Shown here one piece after another: positions 20,832 through 33,885 of a DNA stretch of 64,000 bases. This DNA comes from Amyelois transitella (Eukaryota > Arthropoda > Insecta > Lepidoptera > Pyralidae). Location of the stretch: positions 6,805,501-6,869,500 of the forward strand of contig NC_083525.1 in NCBI RefSeq assembly GCF_032362555.1, in the 5' to 3' direction. A program made the translations under genes and the position numbers. The notes under the pieces were generated by a model. It had not been told where the DNA came from, made no database searches, and saw only the letters and a list, made by a program, of their open reading frames with translations. Positions within the stretch are counted from its first letter, which is position 1. Each line of letters begins with the position of its first letter.

Positions 20832-23800
20832 GTAAATAGTCTGTATTTTTGTGCTTTACAATTTCCGAAATGGATCGTAAATATCAACATATATGTTGGT
20901 TTCCCAAGGAAACTTGCAAGTGATTGTAAATGTTTCACACGACCTTGTTAGTCGTTCGTTATTTTTTTCTTGAGTGATTTGACATTGAGGCAATATAAGT
21001 TTTTCTAGACGCCCAAATTAGTTTTTGTTCTTGGTAGGTGGCAAATTGACAGCATAAGCATAATTTTGCACGAACCCCTTTGGCTTTTGGCAAAGTGAAA
21101 GCAGTTCTGCTGGTTTCAGGTTATAAGTTCAAGTTTCCTCTTACCTAACTACATACAGCCGCTTCTTTAATATGGGCCTTGTGGTCAATTTTTGATCAAC
21201 AGATGTTCTGAACGCAATAAGCTCACTATATGTATATATACCTCAAATTAACACAGTTTGAGGAAAATATTATTTGAAAAACTAAGTTGTAATTCAGGGT
21301 AAATTGACTATAATGAAGAGCACTAAGTATTTATTCCTTTTCTGTTTTATTAAAAATTATTCCATTTACCTGTAGGTATCTTCTAAATAGGAATATTTTG
21401 TATTGGACTGTCATGAAGCCTTAGCCTCCCCTGACATTTAGATTACCAAGACATACAATATTCTTATCATGCTCTTTTAACATCTACTAACCTACTGGTC
21501 TGTCTGCATAAATGTTTGGAGCTCTCTTAAGCACTGAAAAATCTTTGTTATAAAACAAATCAGTCAATTCCATCACAATTTCGCGATTCTAATTTTAAAT
21601 TTGTTTTGTATGTTGACTTTTTTTTGCTATATATTCATCAATCTCATGTATTTATTTTTATGAAATCAGGGTGATTAAATCTAGGAAATTGTGACCCATG
21701 TTATTTGCAGAAAAAATATACTGTGCTAATAATATTGTAAATGTGAAAGTAGGTCTGTTTGTTACCTCTTCAGAGTTATCTTCTGCACAAATCTTGTAAT
21801 TTTTGTATTGGATAATGATAGTCTAGAGAAGGTCATAGGGTACCTTTTTTTTTGGTATAAACTATAGATTCCATGGGATCTGTGAAAAATCTGTATTCTT
21901 TAAATAGAAACCAGTATTTCAAACCTACATTTCCTTTTAGAAAAATGGCCAAAGACAGTGACTGGTTTGCCCAGTACCGCTGGCACTACGGCGAGTGTAG
22001 CATTCATACGCAGAGGCAAGATATATGTTGGGCATGTCGGGGACTCTGCCATTGTACTTGGTTACCAAAAGGATGGTTAGTATTTCATTTTATATCAGTA
22101 AGTAATGTAACTTAGAAACACTAAAAGGGTAATAAGACCTAGACCAATTATTATTATTTTTTTATTTAAAAAAAATAATTAAATTTACTATTTATAAAAG
22201 CATGAAGAGAGTTATGAAATTAAATAAAAAAAGTATGCCAGTGATCATGGCAAGTGGAAAGATGTAGTCTCTGCCTACTCTTCTAGGAAAGAGGCATGAT
22301 ATAATAATGTATGTAACTTACAGTTTATTTGCATCATTTTGGGTCAGTTAGCATTACCCCAGCCCCCTCCAGAAAGGATATAGGGTGATTGCGCTGGTTT
22401 TCGTCCAATTAGCGGAGTTGCTAGCTTTCAGACGTAAAAATAATATGATAAAGTATCCTAATTAAAATAGCTCATATTTGTTTATATACCTCATATAGTC
22501 TATTTTTGATAAAAATTAAGAAACTTTTCATTATAACTACATTGTTTTTTATATAAATAATTTTCAAATTCAAAATTTTTTATTCATTATTATAGGATAC
22601 TATTATATCGCTTAATAATTGTCGTATGGTTTAACAACTTGGTTGACGTCAAATAAATTACTTAAAAACTAAGTTTACTGCCGCTTCCAAGGCGTCAGTG
22701 CAGAAGAAGCGGTAACAAACTGCACTGCAGCATTTTCTTCAACGACGTCAACTTCACAATATTAATATTAATTAAATGTTAAATGGCAGATTTCACTAGT
22801 TTTCGTCCAAAAAAGTTTGGTTTTCGCCCTGGTGTGATCTAGTTTCCGTCCAGTATGTAAAAAAGAGTAAAAGTGCAATGTTAAATAAAAACTGTTTTCT
22901 TAATCTTTTATTTAATCAACAAAAATATTAATTTTTCAGCAGTAGATTTCCTGTTTTTTTTATTTACCCGAATCCATCTATAACAATTAATTTCATAGTT
23001 TAGTACCTACTAGAAAAACCTGTACGAATTAACAAGAAAATGTGTTAGAAGTAGATTCCACACTATTATGGACGAAAACTAATACAAAAAAAATTGCTGT
23101 TTAGTTTTCGTCCATGCCATTTAAACATTTTTTTAAACAAGCAATACCGAGAAATTATTGGACGTTAACTAAATATCTTGTCAAATAGCCAATAAAGTTC
23201 ATATCTTAAGAAAACACATATTTTTTTATAGGTCTGAAAAAGTAAAATGAACATTCCAAATATTTAGCTTGCTGTTTTAGTTTCCGTCCACGTGGACGGA
23301 TACCAAATAATTGGTAAAATAGGCATGTCAGTATTCGTCCGCAAACTTTTACTAAGATTACTACAAAAACATTGTAAAATAACCTAAACATAATGTTAGG
23401 TATATTCTTAAATATCCTTACATGCCAAAATACTACTCAATCTATGTGAAATAGTCACAAAACCCACCACGGAGTGTTCCTGCACCAGCTATTTTTTTTG
23501 TATCGGCAATGACGTCTACAAAACACGAACACATGCCGGTCACTGAGTTTAATTTTTTCGAAGTTTTCACTTGACAAATTGGACTTTGTGGTTGTTAGAA
23601 CTGTTGCTTAAGTATGAAGGATCGTGACAAGATGCAACATGCGCGCATAGGTGTGTTTATATTCCTTTTATATGCGTTTAGAAGTTAAATGGAAGAAAAG
23701 TAGAACTGGACGCCAAACCGACGCAATTACCCTATTTATATCCATCATTTAAATGACGAATATAGTACAGCTTTTTTAGTATGCTACTCAACATAGTCCA

Positions 23801-26800
23801 AATCATGATTAGCGATAAATTTGTATAAGAAAAATTTATGTAAAGCAAATTGAAAAAGATATGTATGAAGGTTTGTAAAATAATTTGTGTGACAAAAAAT
23901 TAAAAATCAGACTTTAGTATACCTAAGTAAATTTCACAAGTATGGGTATTAAAAATTTAAAATTCCTTGAATTTTATCATTTATTTTCTTCCAGGCTCTG
24001 AAGAATGGGCCGCTAAGCCTCTAACATCAGACCACAAACCAGAATCTACAGCAGAAATAGAAAGAATTCAACGATGTGGGGGTAAAGTCATATCAAAGGC
24101 GGGTGTGCCTCGGGTTGTATGGAACAGACCGCGGATAGGCCACAAGGGGCCTATAAAGAAGAACACGCCAATGGATGAGATACCTTTCTTGGCTGTGGCC
24201 AGGTCGTTGGGTGATCTTTGGAGCTACAACCCAAATAATGACGAGTTTATTGTCAGCCCAGATCCAGATGTTGGTGTTCTGACAATTGACCCGACGAAAT
24301 TTAGGTGAGATTACATTGAATTTCAAAAGCTTGTTGGTTTTGGGTACTCTGACCATACCTTTTGCTAAAATGTTTCAGATTTGATCAAGGTACGTTCGTC
24401 TAGGTCTTCCCATTCCAACAGGACCATTCACACTTCCTTTGTATCCTTTATCATGCTGTTTCTTCTCCTGTCACTCAATTTTACACCTATCTATGCACCG
24501 CCAAGTGAGCCTTTTTGGACAACTTCTGACTGCTCATAAAGGCATGCAATGCTCCATTCACCATGTTCCCGGCATAAACTCTTCTTTCAATATCACTATC
24601 ACACTTTCCATCTGCTGTAAACTTTGAACCTAGGTATATTGTTTCACTTAACCTATAATCTTATAAAAATACGAACTGCAGATAGGCCTTGGCCTCATTC
24701 TTATTCCATTCTTGTTCAATATTTAAATCAAAGACAATAACTATATTGGGGAAATAAATTTTTGTTTTCAGTCAGAATAATAACCCACAAATGGGTTTTT
24801 GCATCCAAAAGTCATTTTAAAAATATTTCATAGCTTTTCACTCTGTTATATATGATAATCTAAAGAAAAAATGTGACTAATTTTAGATTGGTAAATTATT
24901 TTCGGCACTGCCTCTGCTGTTTAATCTGTATTCTATTGTATAAAATCTAATTTCCAGGTGTCTAATATTCGGGACAGATGGCCTATGGAACATGATATCT
25001 CCGGAAGGTGCAGTGAGTCTTGTGCAAGCAACTGAGCGTCATAATGAAGCTGCATTAGTAGGGGGCAACAGCAGTCAGCCCAGGGACTGGCTGAACCCTT
25101 CAAAGAGTTTGGTTGATCATGCATTGGAGAGGTTTGTATTAAATGTTTTTTTTATTACCTTATTATTATTTATTTTATGTGCAATAATAAAGTGAGCACA
25201 TAAAATAATGTATGATAAATAGGTTGACAAGCATTCTATACATGTTTTACCTGTACTAAGACAGGATTTCTTGAAATGCCTACAGGAATGGGCATCTGGG
25301 AATTTGTGTGTGAATATTAGCATGGTGTAAAAATTGTGGCTTTAAGCTTAGTTGAAAATGTTTTAAATTTACTGTTTTCTTTCCTTAGGTGGTCAAATAC
25401 GCGAATGCGTGCAGACAACACTTCAGTAGTGACTCTCATGCTGGACCCTCCCGGACCTCCTCGGGCTACAGTATTGCGCTCCAGAACTGCATCCCACAAG
25501 CCTCAGTCCTCTGTCAGCCCCGCCCCACTACCGGCCGCCCCCAAGATTGAGGAAACAAAGCAGGAGACTACTGAAGCAGAAAGTCAAAAAGTCCCGCAAA
25601 ACGGCTTGACTATCATGACTCGCTACTCTGATGTCGATAGACCCACACCTTCAGCCGATACACCAGAACGGGCGCCGCTCCCGCCTTGTGCGACGCTCGA
25701 TGGCAGATTATCTGTCGCCCCTCAAGAGGAGACTACGAAGGGAACGGAGGAATCTGCCGATAGTGACACAATAACAACCTATGGCAATCCCGCCGAGTCT
25801 TACTTCATGGCGCGTCTTCTTAATCGCACGCGCGTCGTGAACACGCTCGCCGACGTCTACGAGGAAATAGCTAGCAATCCCGAAACAGCGCACGAGTCCT
25901 CACCTCCGCCGGTCACCGTCGTGCCGGACGTCGCCGGGGACTCCGCGGCTGAGCTCACCCACACGTCCGACATCGCCGCCGGGCCCGGGGCCGGCGGAGA
26001 CGCGGCCGCCGGTGCTGGCGACGACGCGGCGGCCGGGCCCGACGACGGCGGCATTCAGATCAACGAGGTGTCCTCCAGCTCGCCGACCGACGCGCCGCCG
26101 CGGCCCCGGGGGCGGCGTCCTCGCGGGGACGTGCGGAAAGACGTCGCCGCGACCAACGACCGCGTGCTGCGCTCCCATCACGAGGAGACCCAGCAGCGGC
26201 CGCACACGCGGCAGGCGACCCGCGGCCGGCCCGCCGCGCCCGCGCTCGACCGCGTCGTTATCCTCAGCCGCCGCGCGCCATCGCTGTCGCCGTCCGCCGC
26301 GGGCGCCGAGCCCCGCCCCGCGCCGCGCCGCGCGCCGCACGCCGAGCCGCCGCCCGCGCCCAGCCTCGACGACGGGCGGCGGGGGCGCGGCGCGCGGCGG
26401 CGGGTGTTCCCCGCGCCCCCGCCCGCGCCCGCCGCCGCGCTCGCGCAGAAGGTGACGCGCGGCTTCAGCGCCCGGGACGAGCGGCCGCGCGCGGGAAACT
26501 CGGCGCGCGCCCCGGGGCCGGCGCGGGGCTCCCCGGCGGCGCGCCCCGCCCGCGCTGAGCGCTGCAAGGAGAACCTGGCGCGGGCGCGCGCTCGGCGCGA
26601 CGAGCACGAGGTGCACTCGACGACGGCGGAGGCGTGCGCGGCGCCCCCGGAGCGGCCGCGCGCGCTGCGCTCGCGCAACGGCGCCGCCTCCCCGCCCCGC
26701 CCGCCGGCCGCCAAGCGCGCGCGCAGCTCGTCGCCCAGCAAGCCGCCGCCCGAGCGCCTGTCGCGCGCGCTGGGCAAGCGCGCGTCGGGCCCGTGGGCGC

Positions 26801-26847
26801 CGGCGCTGGCGCTGCGCAACCGCCTGCGCCGCCGCCTCGCCAAGTAG
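20528..26847 (+). CDS. Ppm1d: PPM1D/Wip1-type PP2C serine/threonine phosphatase, five exons
   Basis: PP2C enzymes are metal-dependent phosphatases. PPM1D (Wip1) dephosphorylates stress and DNA-damage kinases and their targets in vertebrates. Exons are 20528-20831, 21941-22075, 23995-24304, 24958-25131 and 25389-26847, with consistent phases, giving 793 residues. Motifs in order are GGRKYMED (Glu24-Asp25), FGIYDGHGG (Asp49-Gly50) and [13 protein letters not shown], the last diagnostic of the PPM1D group. [39 protein letters not shown] (Asp257) and ADNTSVV (Asp317) follow. All predicted metal ligands are present, so an active enzyme is expected. From about residue 325 to the end is a long Pro/Ala/Arg-rich disordered tail with basic clusters such as KRARSS, likely nuclear-localising. 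The likely Drosophila counterpart is Pp2C1. The 3' UTR runs to about 27.96 kb. Confidence 0.92.
21941..22075 (+). CDS. Ppm1d: Phosphatase exon 2
   Basis: Read in the spliced frame it encodes [20 protein letters not shown], then [17 protein letters not shown]. The acceptor is TTCCTTTTAG and the donor GTTAGT. A longer frame starting at 21873 is out of register with the protein and is not the coding one. Confidence 0.92.
22381..23737. mobile_element. DNA-transposon-like element with reiterated TTTTCGTCCA motif
   Basis: The left end TAGGGTGATTGCGCTGG followed by TTTTCGTCCA is mirrored at the right end. There, TGGACGCCAAACCGACG runs into CAATTACCCTA. Between them TTTTCGTCCA or close variants recur in both orientations, near 22398, 22800, 22842, 23070, 23106, 23157, 23281-23300 and 23332. 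The element fills most of phosphatase intron 2 and is itself invaded by a LINE/SINE fragment (22556-22770). A TA dinucleotide borders both ends. No transposase frame is seen. Confidence 0.55.
22556..22770 (-). mobile_element. LINE/SINE 3'-end repeat nested in the intronic element
   Basis: This is an inverted copy of the 7053-7345 unit. It contains ACTGCCGCTTCCAAGGCGTC, AGAAGAAGCGGTAACAAACT and GCAGCATTTTCTTC. Confidence 0.6.
23995..24304 (+). CDS. Ppm1d: Phosphatase exon 3
   Basis: The exon encodes [20 protein letters not shown], the stretch with [20 protein letters not shown] ahead of LGDLW, and [13 protein letters not shown]. The acceptor is TTTTCTTCCAG; the donor GTGAGA leaves phase 2. 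Confidence 0.92.
24958..25131 (+). CDS. Ppm1d: Phosphatase exon 4
   Basis: The exon encodes [20 protein letters not shown], with the third metal ligand aspartate, and then [11 protein letters not shown]. The acceptor is AATTTCCAG and the donor GTTTGT. Confidence 0.92.
25389..26847 (+). CDS. Ppm1d: Phosphatase exon 5 (last PP2C motif plus long GC-rich disordered tail)
   Basis: The first 14 codons complete the catalytic domain ([15 protein letters not shown]). The remaining roughly 470 codons have no recognised domain. From about 25860 the base composition rises steeply in GC, and the protein becomes Ala/Pro/Arg/Gly-rich with acidic and basic blocks. It ends in [17 protein letters not shown]. 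Long open frames on the other strand and in other frames here are side effects of GC-rich codons. Confidence 0.9.
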
Positions 26848-27938
26848 CGGCCTCTAGTTAAGTAGTGTAATTGTGGTTACCTGTGAGCGTGCGGGGACAA
26901 CGGTGCCTTCTAGTACTGCCAAAGTACTGTTTGACGTTTCATATTTTATCGGTCCGAGTCGTGCGCGAGATCCAAAGATGACCGCGTTGTGTACGGTTAA
27001 ATTCTATTGTTGATTTTTTGTTTGTGTCGCCCGCTCCGACCCCGACATAGAGTTAAGTAGATTCCCTTTAGTTTTCTGACTGCATGTAGACCTCCTTTAA
27101 TAATGTTTTTATATCTGATATAGAATATGTATATCTTTACGCGTCCGTTCCGGGCCGCGGTCCGATATAAACAATAGTACAAATGGTATATTGTATATTT
27201 AACGAGTAAGTTTAACATGTGGACCAGGCAGATTAAATAAGCCCTATAGATATTTATTTAACTATACTTATAGCTATTATCTTATTGCATTTAACTTTAG
27301 ACAGATATGAAAATGTAATTTTCACTAATATGGAATCCAGAGGCTACAGATAGCGACTTTCATATATATTTTTCTTATGATATAAAATACAAATTTTACA
27401 GTTTATAGTGACTTGTAAGAATTGAGATCTTGTTACAACAATCTTTATTAGGGATTAATTGCGGATACTTTTACCAAGAGTGCTTTTCTCAAAAACCTTA
27501 AATTAAGAGTGCTAAATATAGTTTTATATTATGAATATACTGTACAGAAACATTTTGAATAGGATTCACCAAAACTGTCTTTAAAAGTTGTGCAAAATTT
27601 ATTAGAAATAGAAATAAAGAGTTATTCTTTTTGGAAAAGAATTATTTATACTTCCTCAAAGCTTTATTGGATATTGTGTAAAATATAAATATTGACCGAA
27701 ATACATATTTAGTTTATGGCACAAAAACTGTTGGCATATCTATCAGTTTGTATATTTTCATGTCTCGAAGCAGAGGACCTGTAACTTTTTGTAACTTAGA
27801 CAATGTTATGTTTTGTATTTTCTTCCTATTTCGCTATTCGTAGCGATAAATGACGCCTTGAATTATGTTTTATTAATGTGATTATGAAACCATTGATTTA
27901 AAAAACCAAATGAAAGGTTAGCCCAGTTGCAATTGTTA

Positions 27939-27944
27939 AATAAA
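27939..27944 (+). terminator. Distal polyadenylation signal of the phosphatase gene
   Basis: AATAAA lies about 1.1 kb after the stop codon. An earlier AATAAA at 27613-27618 is an alternative. The sequence between stop and signal (26848-27938) has no gene-like frame and is read as 3' UTR. Confidence 0.45.
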
Positions 27945-27959
27945 TAGGGACTGGACCCA

Positions 27960-30440
27960 CTTGGTTGTGTTGTTTTTATACACTTTTTTAAGCATCATCA
28001 ATACCTGCATCTTTTAATACCTTAGTCTCATTTTTGCGTGTTCTCAGTAGCACCTTCCGCCACTATACTATAGGGCCTGGGGTTTTCTGCTGATTATCAA
28101 TTTAAAGTTGATTGTAAAATAAGAAGTTATTGTTTTTAAATTGTACCCCATATTAGAGTTTTAATTTACTTAACTTTCAACTAAATAATCATCACGTGCC
28201 ACTACATATTATAAAGCAACTCTATTTTTTGTATATATGCCCTAATCTCGAAAAGTTGTGGACGGATTTTGTTCCTTTCAGAAAGACCGTTTTCGGAGGA
28301 AGGTAAAATTTAACCTATATAGATATAAATCTATAAATGTTACCCGTGCGAAGACGGGGCGGGTTGCTAGTATATTATAAAATCCAAGTGAGGTCCATCC
28401 CATTATCTGTAAAGTTTAAAAAGTGAAACACGTGAATAAACAAATATTCACATATAAGTACCTAAGAATGGACTGAAGATATAGTAATGATAGCGTTATC
28501 AGTCCGATGTACATAATGTACATGTCCTAACAGGACATAAATATATAATAATGTGCCTCGTTTGTTACCGAAAACATAGGTAGTGTTCTTTGATAAATGA
28601 GAAATGTATTTTTTATCAAAAAATAAAATAAAATTTATCGCATTGTAATTAAGCTGTAAAAGAGTTAATATAAATTGTTAATTATAAAATTGAAAATTCT
28701 GTCATTTATATCTGGAGTAATATTGATTGGCGCGGGCTTTTTGTCGTTTGTTTTTTTTAGAACGACCATGGGAATAATAATATACTTATTTGTTTTTTTT
28801 TTTGTATTTTCCTAAAAATGGAACTCAGAATGACAGTGAATACGCATAAGTTTATTGTTGCATTAAGTCTCGTTTGAAGTTCGTTAAATGTTGACTAAAA
28901 AAACGGAATTTTTTGCCATGGTTTTATTTTGGAGAAGTATTACAATCGCTAAGCGATGGCGTGATATTGACATACACTTCATAATTATTATATCCCAGCA
29001 GATGACAAATAATTCGTTTCTTTGCTATATAAATGCATTATCAAGCATTAGGAAAGATCAATTTTATGCTCAAAATGATAAAAAGATGAATTTATGCATC
29101 TAACGGGTAAAATAATTGTGTTCAGTGTTATGGTGCGTTAATTTTTATCTAATTACTGGTAACCAGATATAAGTGGTAGGTATTTTTTGAGTGGGATGTT
29201 TATAATATCAAGAGGGTAATGTTGCCTTGAGATCGCGTAAGGGACGCGGCGAAGACGAGATGCTAAACAAATTTATAACTATACATATTAATTTTAAAGT
29301 AAAGGATTATTGTAGATTTTATTTTTTGATTTAAATAAAGTTTGTATGAAATATAATGATGTTTTTACTCACGAACCACCTCGGGATCGACCTGTAGGTC
29401 TGATGTTGATACTGATACATCTATATTTCTATACTAGCAATACTAGTAGGGGTGCTGATTTTGTTTGTTAGGACTAACCTTCTAAAATACTGAACTGTTC
29501 ATGAAAATTCTTTCACCATTTAAAAAGTAAATTTTCGCTGATAGAAGTTATATATGTATGTATGTATCATGGGTGAAGCCTTGGTGCGCCGTTTGATAAA
29601 GAGAACTGCTCTAACGATTTTTGTGTTTTAAAAGAAACTTATTTTAACACCAAAAAGTGCCATTGGCATCTTGGTCAATTTTTCTATATGTAGACGCAGA
29701 ATATGACCATGGCGTTCAAAGGGTTAAATAAATTACAAAGTAAAAAAAAAATAGTAATAAGTAGGTACTCCATTTTCCCATGGATGTCGTTAAGGGCTTA
29801 TGAACTTGGGATTCCGCTTGTGGGCGATTGGCTAGCAACCTGTTACTATTTGAATTTAATTCCAACATGAAGCCAAACAATTGGACTGTTGGTCTCGAAA
29901 ACCCTGAAAGGCCTTGTCTGTACCCTGTCTACCCCGCAATGGATATGAAAAATAAATGCACCGATGCATCGCATGGAAGCAATGTGCCCAGGACGCAGCG
30001 TTTCCCTGTGGTCTGAACGATGTGCGTGTGTATGAGTGCCACTCGGAAAAAGCAAAAAAAATGGAAGACGGTCCAGTCTACGAATCTATTTAGTATGTAG
30101 GTAGGCAGTGAATATTGTTTTAATAACATAAGCATTTTAGTACCTTTAATTTAACATTAGTATTTTTTATTCAAAATTACGAAAACGAAACACCTTAACC
30201 CTTCACTGCGCGTCCCTTCGACCCCCATTGTTTGAACACAGGTAAACTTTTTTTAACACGCGGCCAGTCATTGAATGCGGAAGCTATCGCGATGCGCAGC
30301 CCCCCGACATGAATGGGCCCCCAAACCGACCAATTCTATCAGCACCCTGCTTTCTACTGTTGTGTACAGTGAACGTGTACTATTTCAACTCAGCTAGGTT
30401 ATAATTACGCGCGATCTAGCAGGCGTCCTGCGCGCTCCAG
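27960..30440. other. Intergenic, AT-rich with SINE and Helitron-like scraps
   Basis: A Helitron-like 3' end (GCGAAGACGGGGCGGGTTGC, then TAGTAT) lies at 28335-28375. A fragment of the common SINE lies at 29793-29965. Short open frames such as 28888-29103 show no protein-like composition and are unsupported. Confidence 0.5.
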
Positions 30441-30485
30441 CCGGTGGTAGCTAGTCGGCTCAGTTACGCCACGATCGTAGTAAGT
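30240..30485 (+). promoter_or_regulatory. Candidate promoter and short non-coding first exon
   Basis: The patch is CpG-rich (GCGCGATCTAGCAGGCGTCC, later CGCGCTCCAGCCGG). It ends with an initiator-like CTCAGTTAC near 30459, then ATCGTA/GTAAGTG, a good donor at 30480. The downstream exon is unknown. Plus-strand genes beginning at 48.3 kb or later are possible partners. Confidence 0.3.
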
Positions 30486-31779
30486 GTAGCATCAATGTTT
30501 ATTTATATTATCAGTGACAATAACGTGTTAATTTTACGTAAAAATTATTGACAATTGAGTTGGTAGTGAAAAATATAGAAGTGAGTGGCAATTTTTTAAA
30601 TTATGACTTGAAAAAGCGCGGCTGTGACGCGAAAAAACGCGGGAATCCATAGTGCAGTGCGTTTTGTATATCGATCGCCAAATGCAGTTGCATCGCATTG
30701 GCGCATTGGAGATAATGTCATTATTCGGTTGTTTACTTCACCCAGATAGTTCTATCTATATGTAAATTATAGTTTATGTACTTGTATGGGATCACAGTTA
30801 TAAATAGACGGTCGATAAAGAAAGCCGATAGTTACGTATCGATTAAAGTGACATTGCAAATAACCCCTCTGTTATTTTATCAGTGATGGTAGCAAATTTT
30901 ATAAGATCAGTAATTTAATACTTAAACCGGACATAGACTGTTAATATCCAGAGATCAATAATTCGCATTCTTCCATGTGTTAAACTAGTTAGACGAGTTT
31001 TTTTACCTCTCTATATCATTATTTGGCAATTTGCTCGTTGCCACCGTTTTCGAGATAAAACGCCACTTTTCCCTATGCGGTTGCTTAACTTTCTAATTTA
31101 ATCGTAAATTTTTATCATGAACCTAACTTTAACAGTTTGTTTTACTAAAATTAGAGCACTTCATCTCTTCCAGTCGTCGTAGGAGGTGAATAAAGGAAGA
31201 AAGCGCGCACACTATTACAGTGTATTCAAAATTCTCTAAGACTAGTGCCATGCAGCCGACTGTAAACACTTACCGTAAAGTATTTTCACTTATGTTAAGT
31301 AGGTACTTATAACTAACTTTAATTTTTTATAACGGAAAGTATTAGCTTTATTTACGTTTTGTTAAGAGAAAAATAATTTAAAGAAGTTTTCTCTTCGTGT
31401 TTATAAAATTATGCTTAGTGTCATGGTAAATGACCAGACATTGAACGGGCGCCACACGTATTTTTTGAACAAACATTGAATAACAATTATATTAGCAAAC
31501 CCTGGTAGCATATTTATTAAGTAAATGCTATATATACCTACTTACGAGTAATAGAGCTTTTACAGCTACCTACGTAAATTTGACCTTACATAAGTTGTGT
31601 GATTATTGGCTCTGCCTTCCCCGGTAAATGTGTGTAATACGCTATAACAGAAAAGTTTCATAAAGACATAACTGACATCGTCAACATTAAAAAATATTTT
31701 GCGAGAAGTATTCCTGCAGCAGTAGTGTTAAGAAAAACAAAATTTACTTTCCCATTCTAAGACCGATCAGCTGATTTGT

Positions 31780-32118
31780 ATGCAGGACGGGAGGATTGAG
31801 GATTTGTATGAAACATGCTCAATTTCATCGTTGAAACATGTACCTATACGGAACATCAAAAGCAAATTTATCATGATAGTAGACCCTTATAGTAGACCAG
31901 GTCTACTATACCTAATACCTGGTTCAGAAACAGAAACATTACTACTTCAACGAACAGGCTGTAAAGTATTTTTGATCAAAATAAGAGAACGGTTCCTTTT
32001 GATGTCATTCCCGACAGGTTTGACAGCAGACCCGCCCTGTCTTGACACGGTCCAGGGCCCAAGGCCTCTGACGCAAGGCCACGCACTGTTAGGTCCACAC
32101 AAAAGATGGACCTGCTAA
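31780..32118 (+). other. Unassigned open frame of 112 codons
   Basis: The frame is open from ATG to stop but holds no recognised motif and has no flanking splice signals that extend it. Its last third is more GC-rich than its surroundings. Chance or repeat origin is more likely than a gene. Confidence 0.12.
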
Positions 32119-33885
32119 CATTGCGCAGTATATTTTGCTATCTTCTTTAATAAGAGACTATGATATCAGATATTTGGAAAGCTCGACATTTAATTAATTC
32201 AAACAAGCGCGGATGATAACACTTCTACCGCTGAAATAGATTTTAAATCATTTATTTTGTCCATTCATTCATTATTTATATTCATAGACAAATAATACGA
32301 TATGCTCTCACGTTGACGGTAAAGAAAACTTACATATTCATTCAGCTGAATGTTTACCTTGATACAATTAAGGTACCTAAATATGTAGGTATTAAGCTTC
32401 CCTGAAAATTTTGCGGAGGTTTGAAAGTACAAAAGAGAATTCTAAGCACATGCAGGGGTTTAAATATTTTAAAAAGTTATTTAGGTTTAAGGCGTTTAAA
32501 ATTTTCATTCGTCGAAGAATAGGAAACGCTGAAAGTCACCCAGTGTTAAAGAGAATCACGTCCGTCAAACGAAGCGTATTTGGGTTTGCGGTAAAAAACG
32601 TCACAGAGCATGAACGACGTGATCTAAAAGGAAAGTCTTTTTTTTATTTTCATAAAAAGTATAACGAAGACAGTTGTATAATGCGTATTGTTTTTAAGAT
32701 CTGCAGGCAAATGGAAAATAAATAAATAGAGTACGCCGACAAGCGGTAGGAAGAAGAAGCCATATGGCGAAAAGGTACTAATAGTTCCACCTTGTTCATC
32801 TGCATATCACAGCCATGTTATTACGAGGCTTTGTGTCCGTGTTGTTAATTTCTTATGGCTTCATCATCTAACCGCCTGATGAGTACCTAGCAAAGATTGG
32901 ACTAACTTGGTAAACGAAAACTTAAATAATAAATTTTGTATTAGAAAAATAAAGGAAAAGGTCATGCTTAGGTGCAGTTCGTATATAAGAGTTGTTGAAA
33001 TTAGTGTTGAAACGAGTATGGATATCGATCAAGATAGATAGATACTCTTTATTGCATCATAAGAAAAAAAAACAGAAAAAAATATCTTATTCGAGTATGG
33101 ATGGACTCCCTGCCTATACCTTGCCTAGTATAGGAAATAGTGCAAAGGTTAATTAGATTATCTGCTAAAGTAAAGCCTGTTGAAGACTCAAGCCGATCAA
33201 AATATTGAGATCAATTATTAAGACAGTGTCACTTTATTGTTTAGTGATGGGACTTAATTACTGTATAAGGCCAATGTTTTAATACTCATATACTCGTACT
33301 TGCCTAGGTATATATTTCTTCGATTTGCACATCCTACAAACAGTAAGCCGAAGCCACAGAAGTATTTATAGGCGAGTTATACTCAGTAGTTCGTAGCGTA
33401 ACCCAAGAAGCGTTAGCCTTAGCCACCTAAGTTAGCCACAGTTATAATAAAGAGTACTTTCAACGGCATATCAATCTCCCCAAATTCATAGCGAATTCGC
33501 CTGTATTACCGAGTCGTAGAGTCACTTCGTGTAAAAACCTGACTCACTTGGGCTCCCTCTCCAGAGTGGCGAGGATGCGGGACTAACGCTAGAAGAAAGA
33601 AGACCGAATTGTAGAGTTCCATATAGGGTATTTGATATGCGGTAGACTGTACTACCATCAAGTTGCGGTCACGGGCAGATTACGCGAAAGTGTCACCGCG
33701 TCGCGTCGCCGTCGTTTGTTGGCTAGACACAACCTAACTGCTCGATTTCTTTTGTTGACGCTCATTATGAGAGAAAGTGGCCATGAGTTGCAGAACTTTG
33801 TGGAAATATCTTTTTTTTATAAAGTTCTGGCTCGTATTTCTTTTTTGTAACCCAATCATCTTATTAAAATAAACTATAAATTAGT

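Noticed and set aside
21873..22115. Plus-strand open frame overlapping phosphatase exon 2
   Set aside because: It reads the exon in the wrong register. The spliced frame starting at 21941 gives the conserved PPM1D motifs.
25900..26843. Long minus-strand open frames (221 and 238 codons) and further plus-strand frames across the GC-rich end of the phosphatase gene
   Set aside because: The sequence is so GC-rich that stop codons are scarce in every frame. Only the plus-strand frame continuous with the PP2C domain has correct splicing and conserved motifs.
32411..32725. 104-codon lysine/phenylalanine-rich plus-strand frame
   Set aside because: The composition is that of random AT-rich sequence. 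No motif, Kozak context or splice support.
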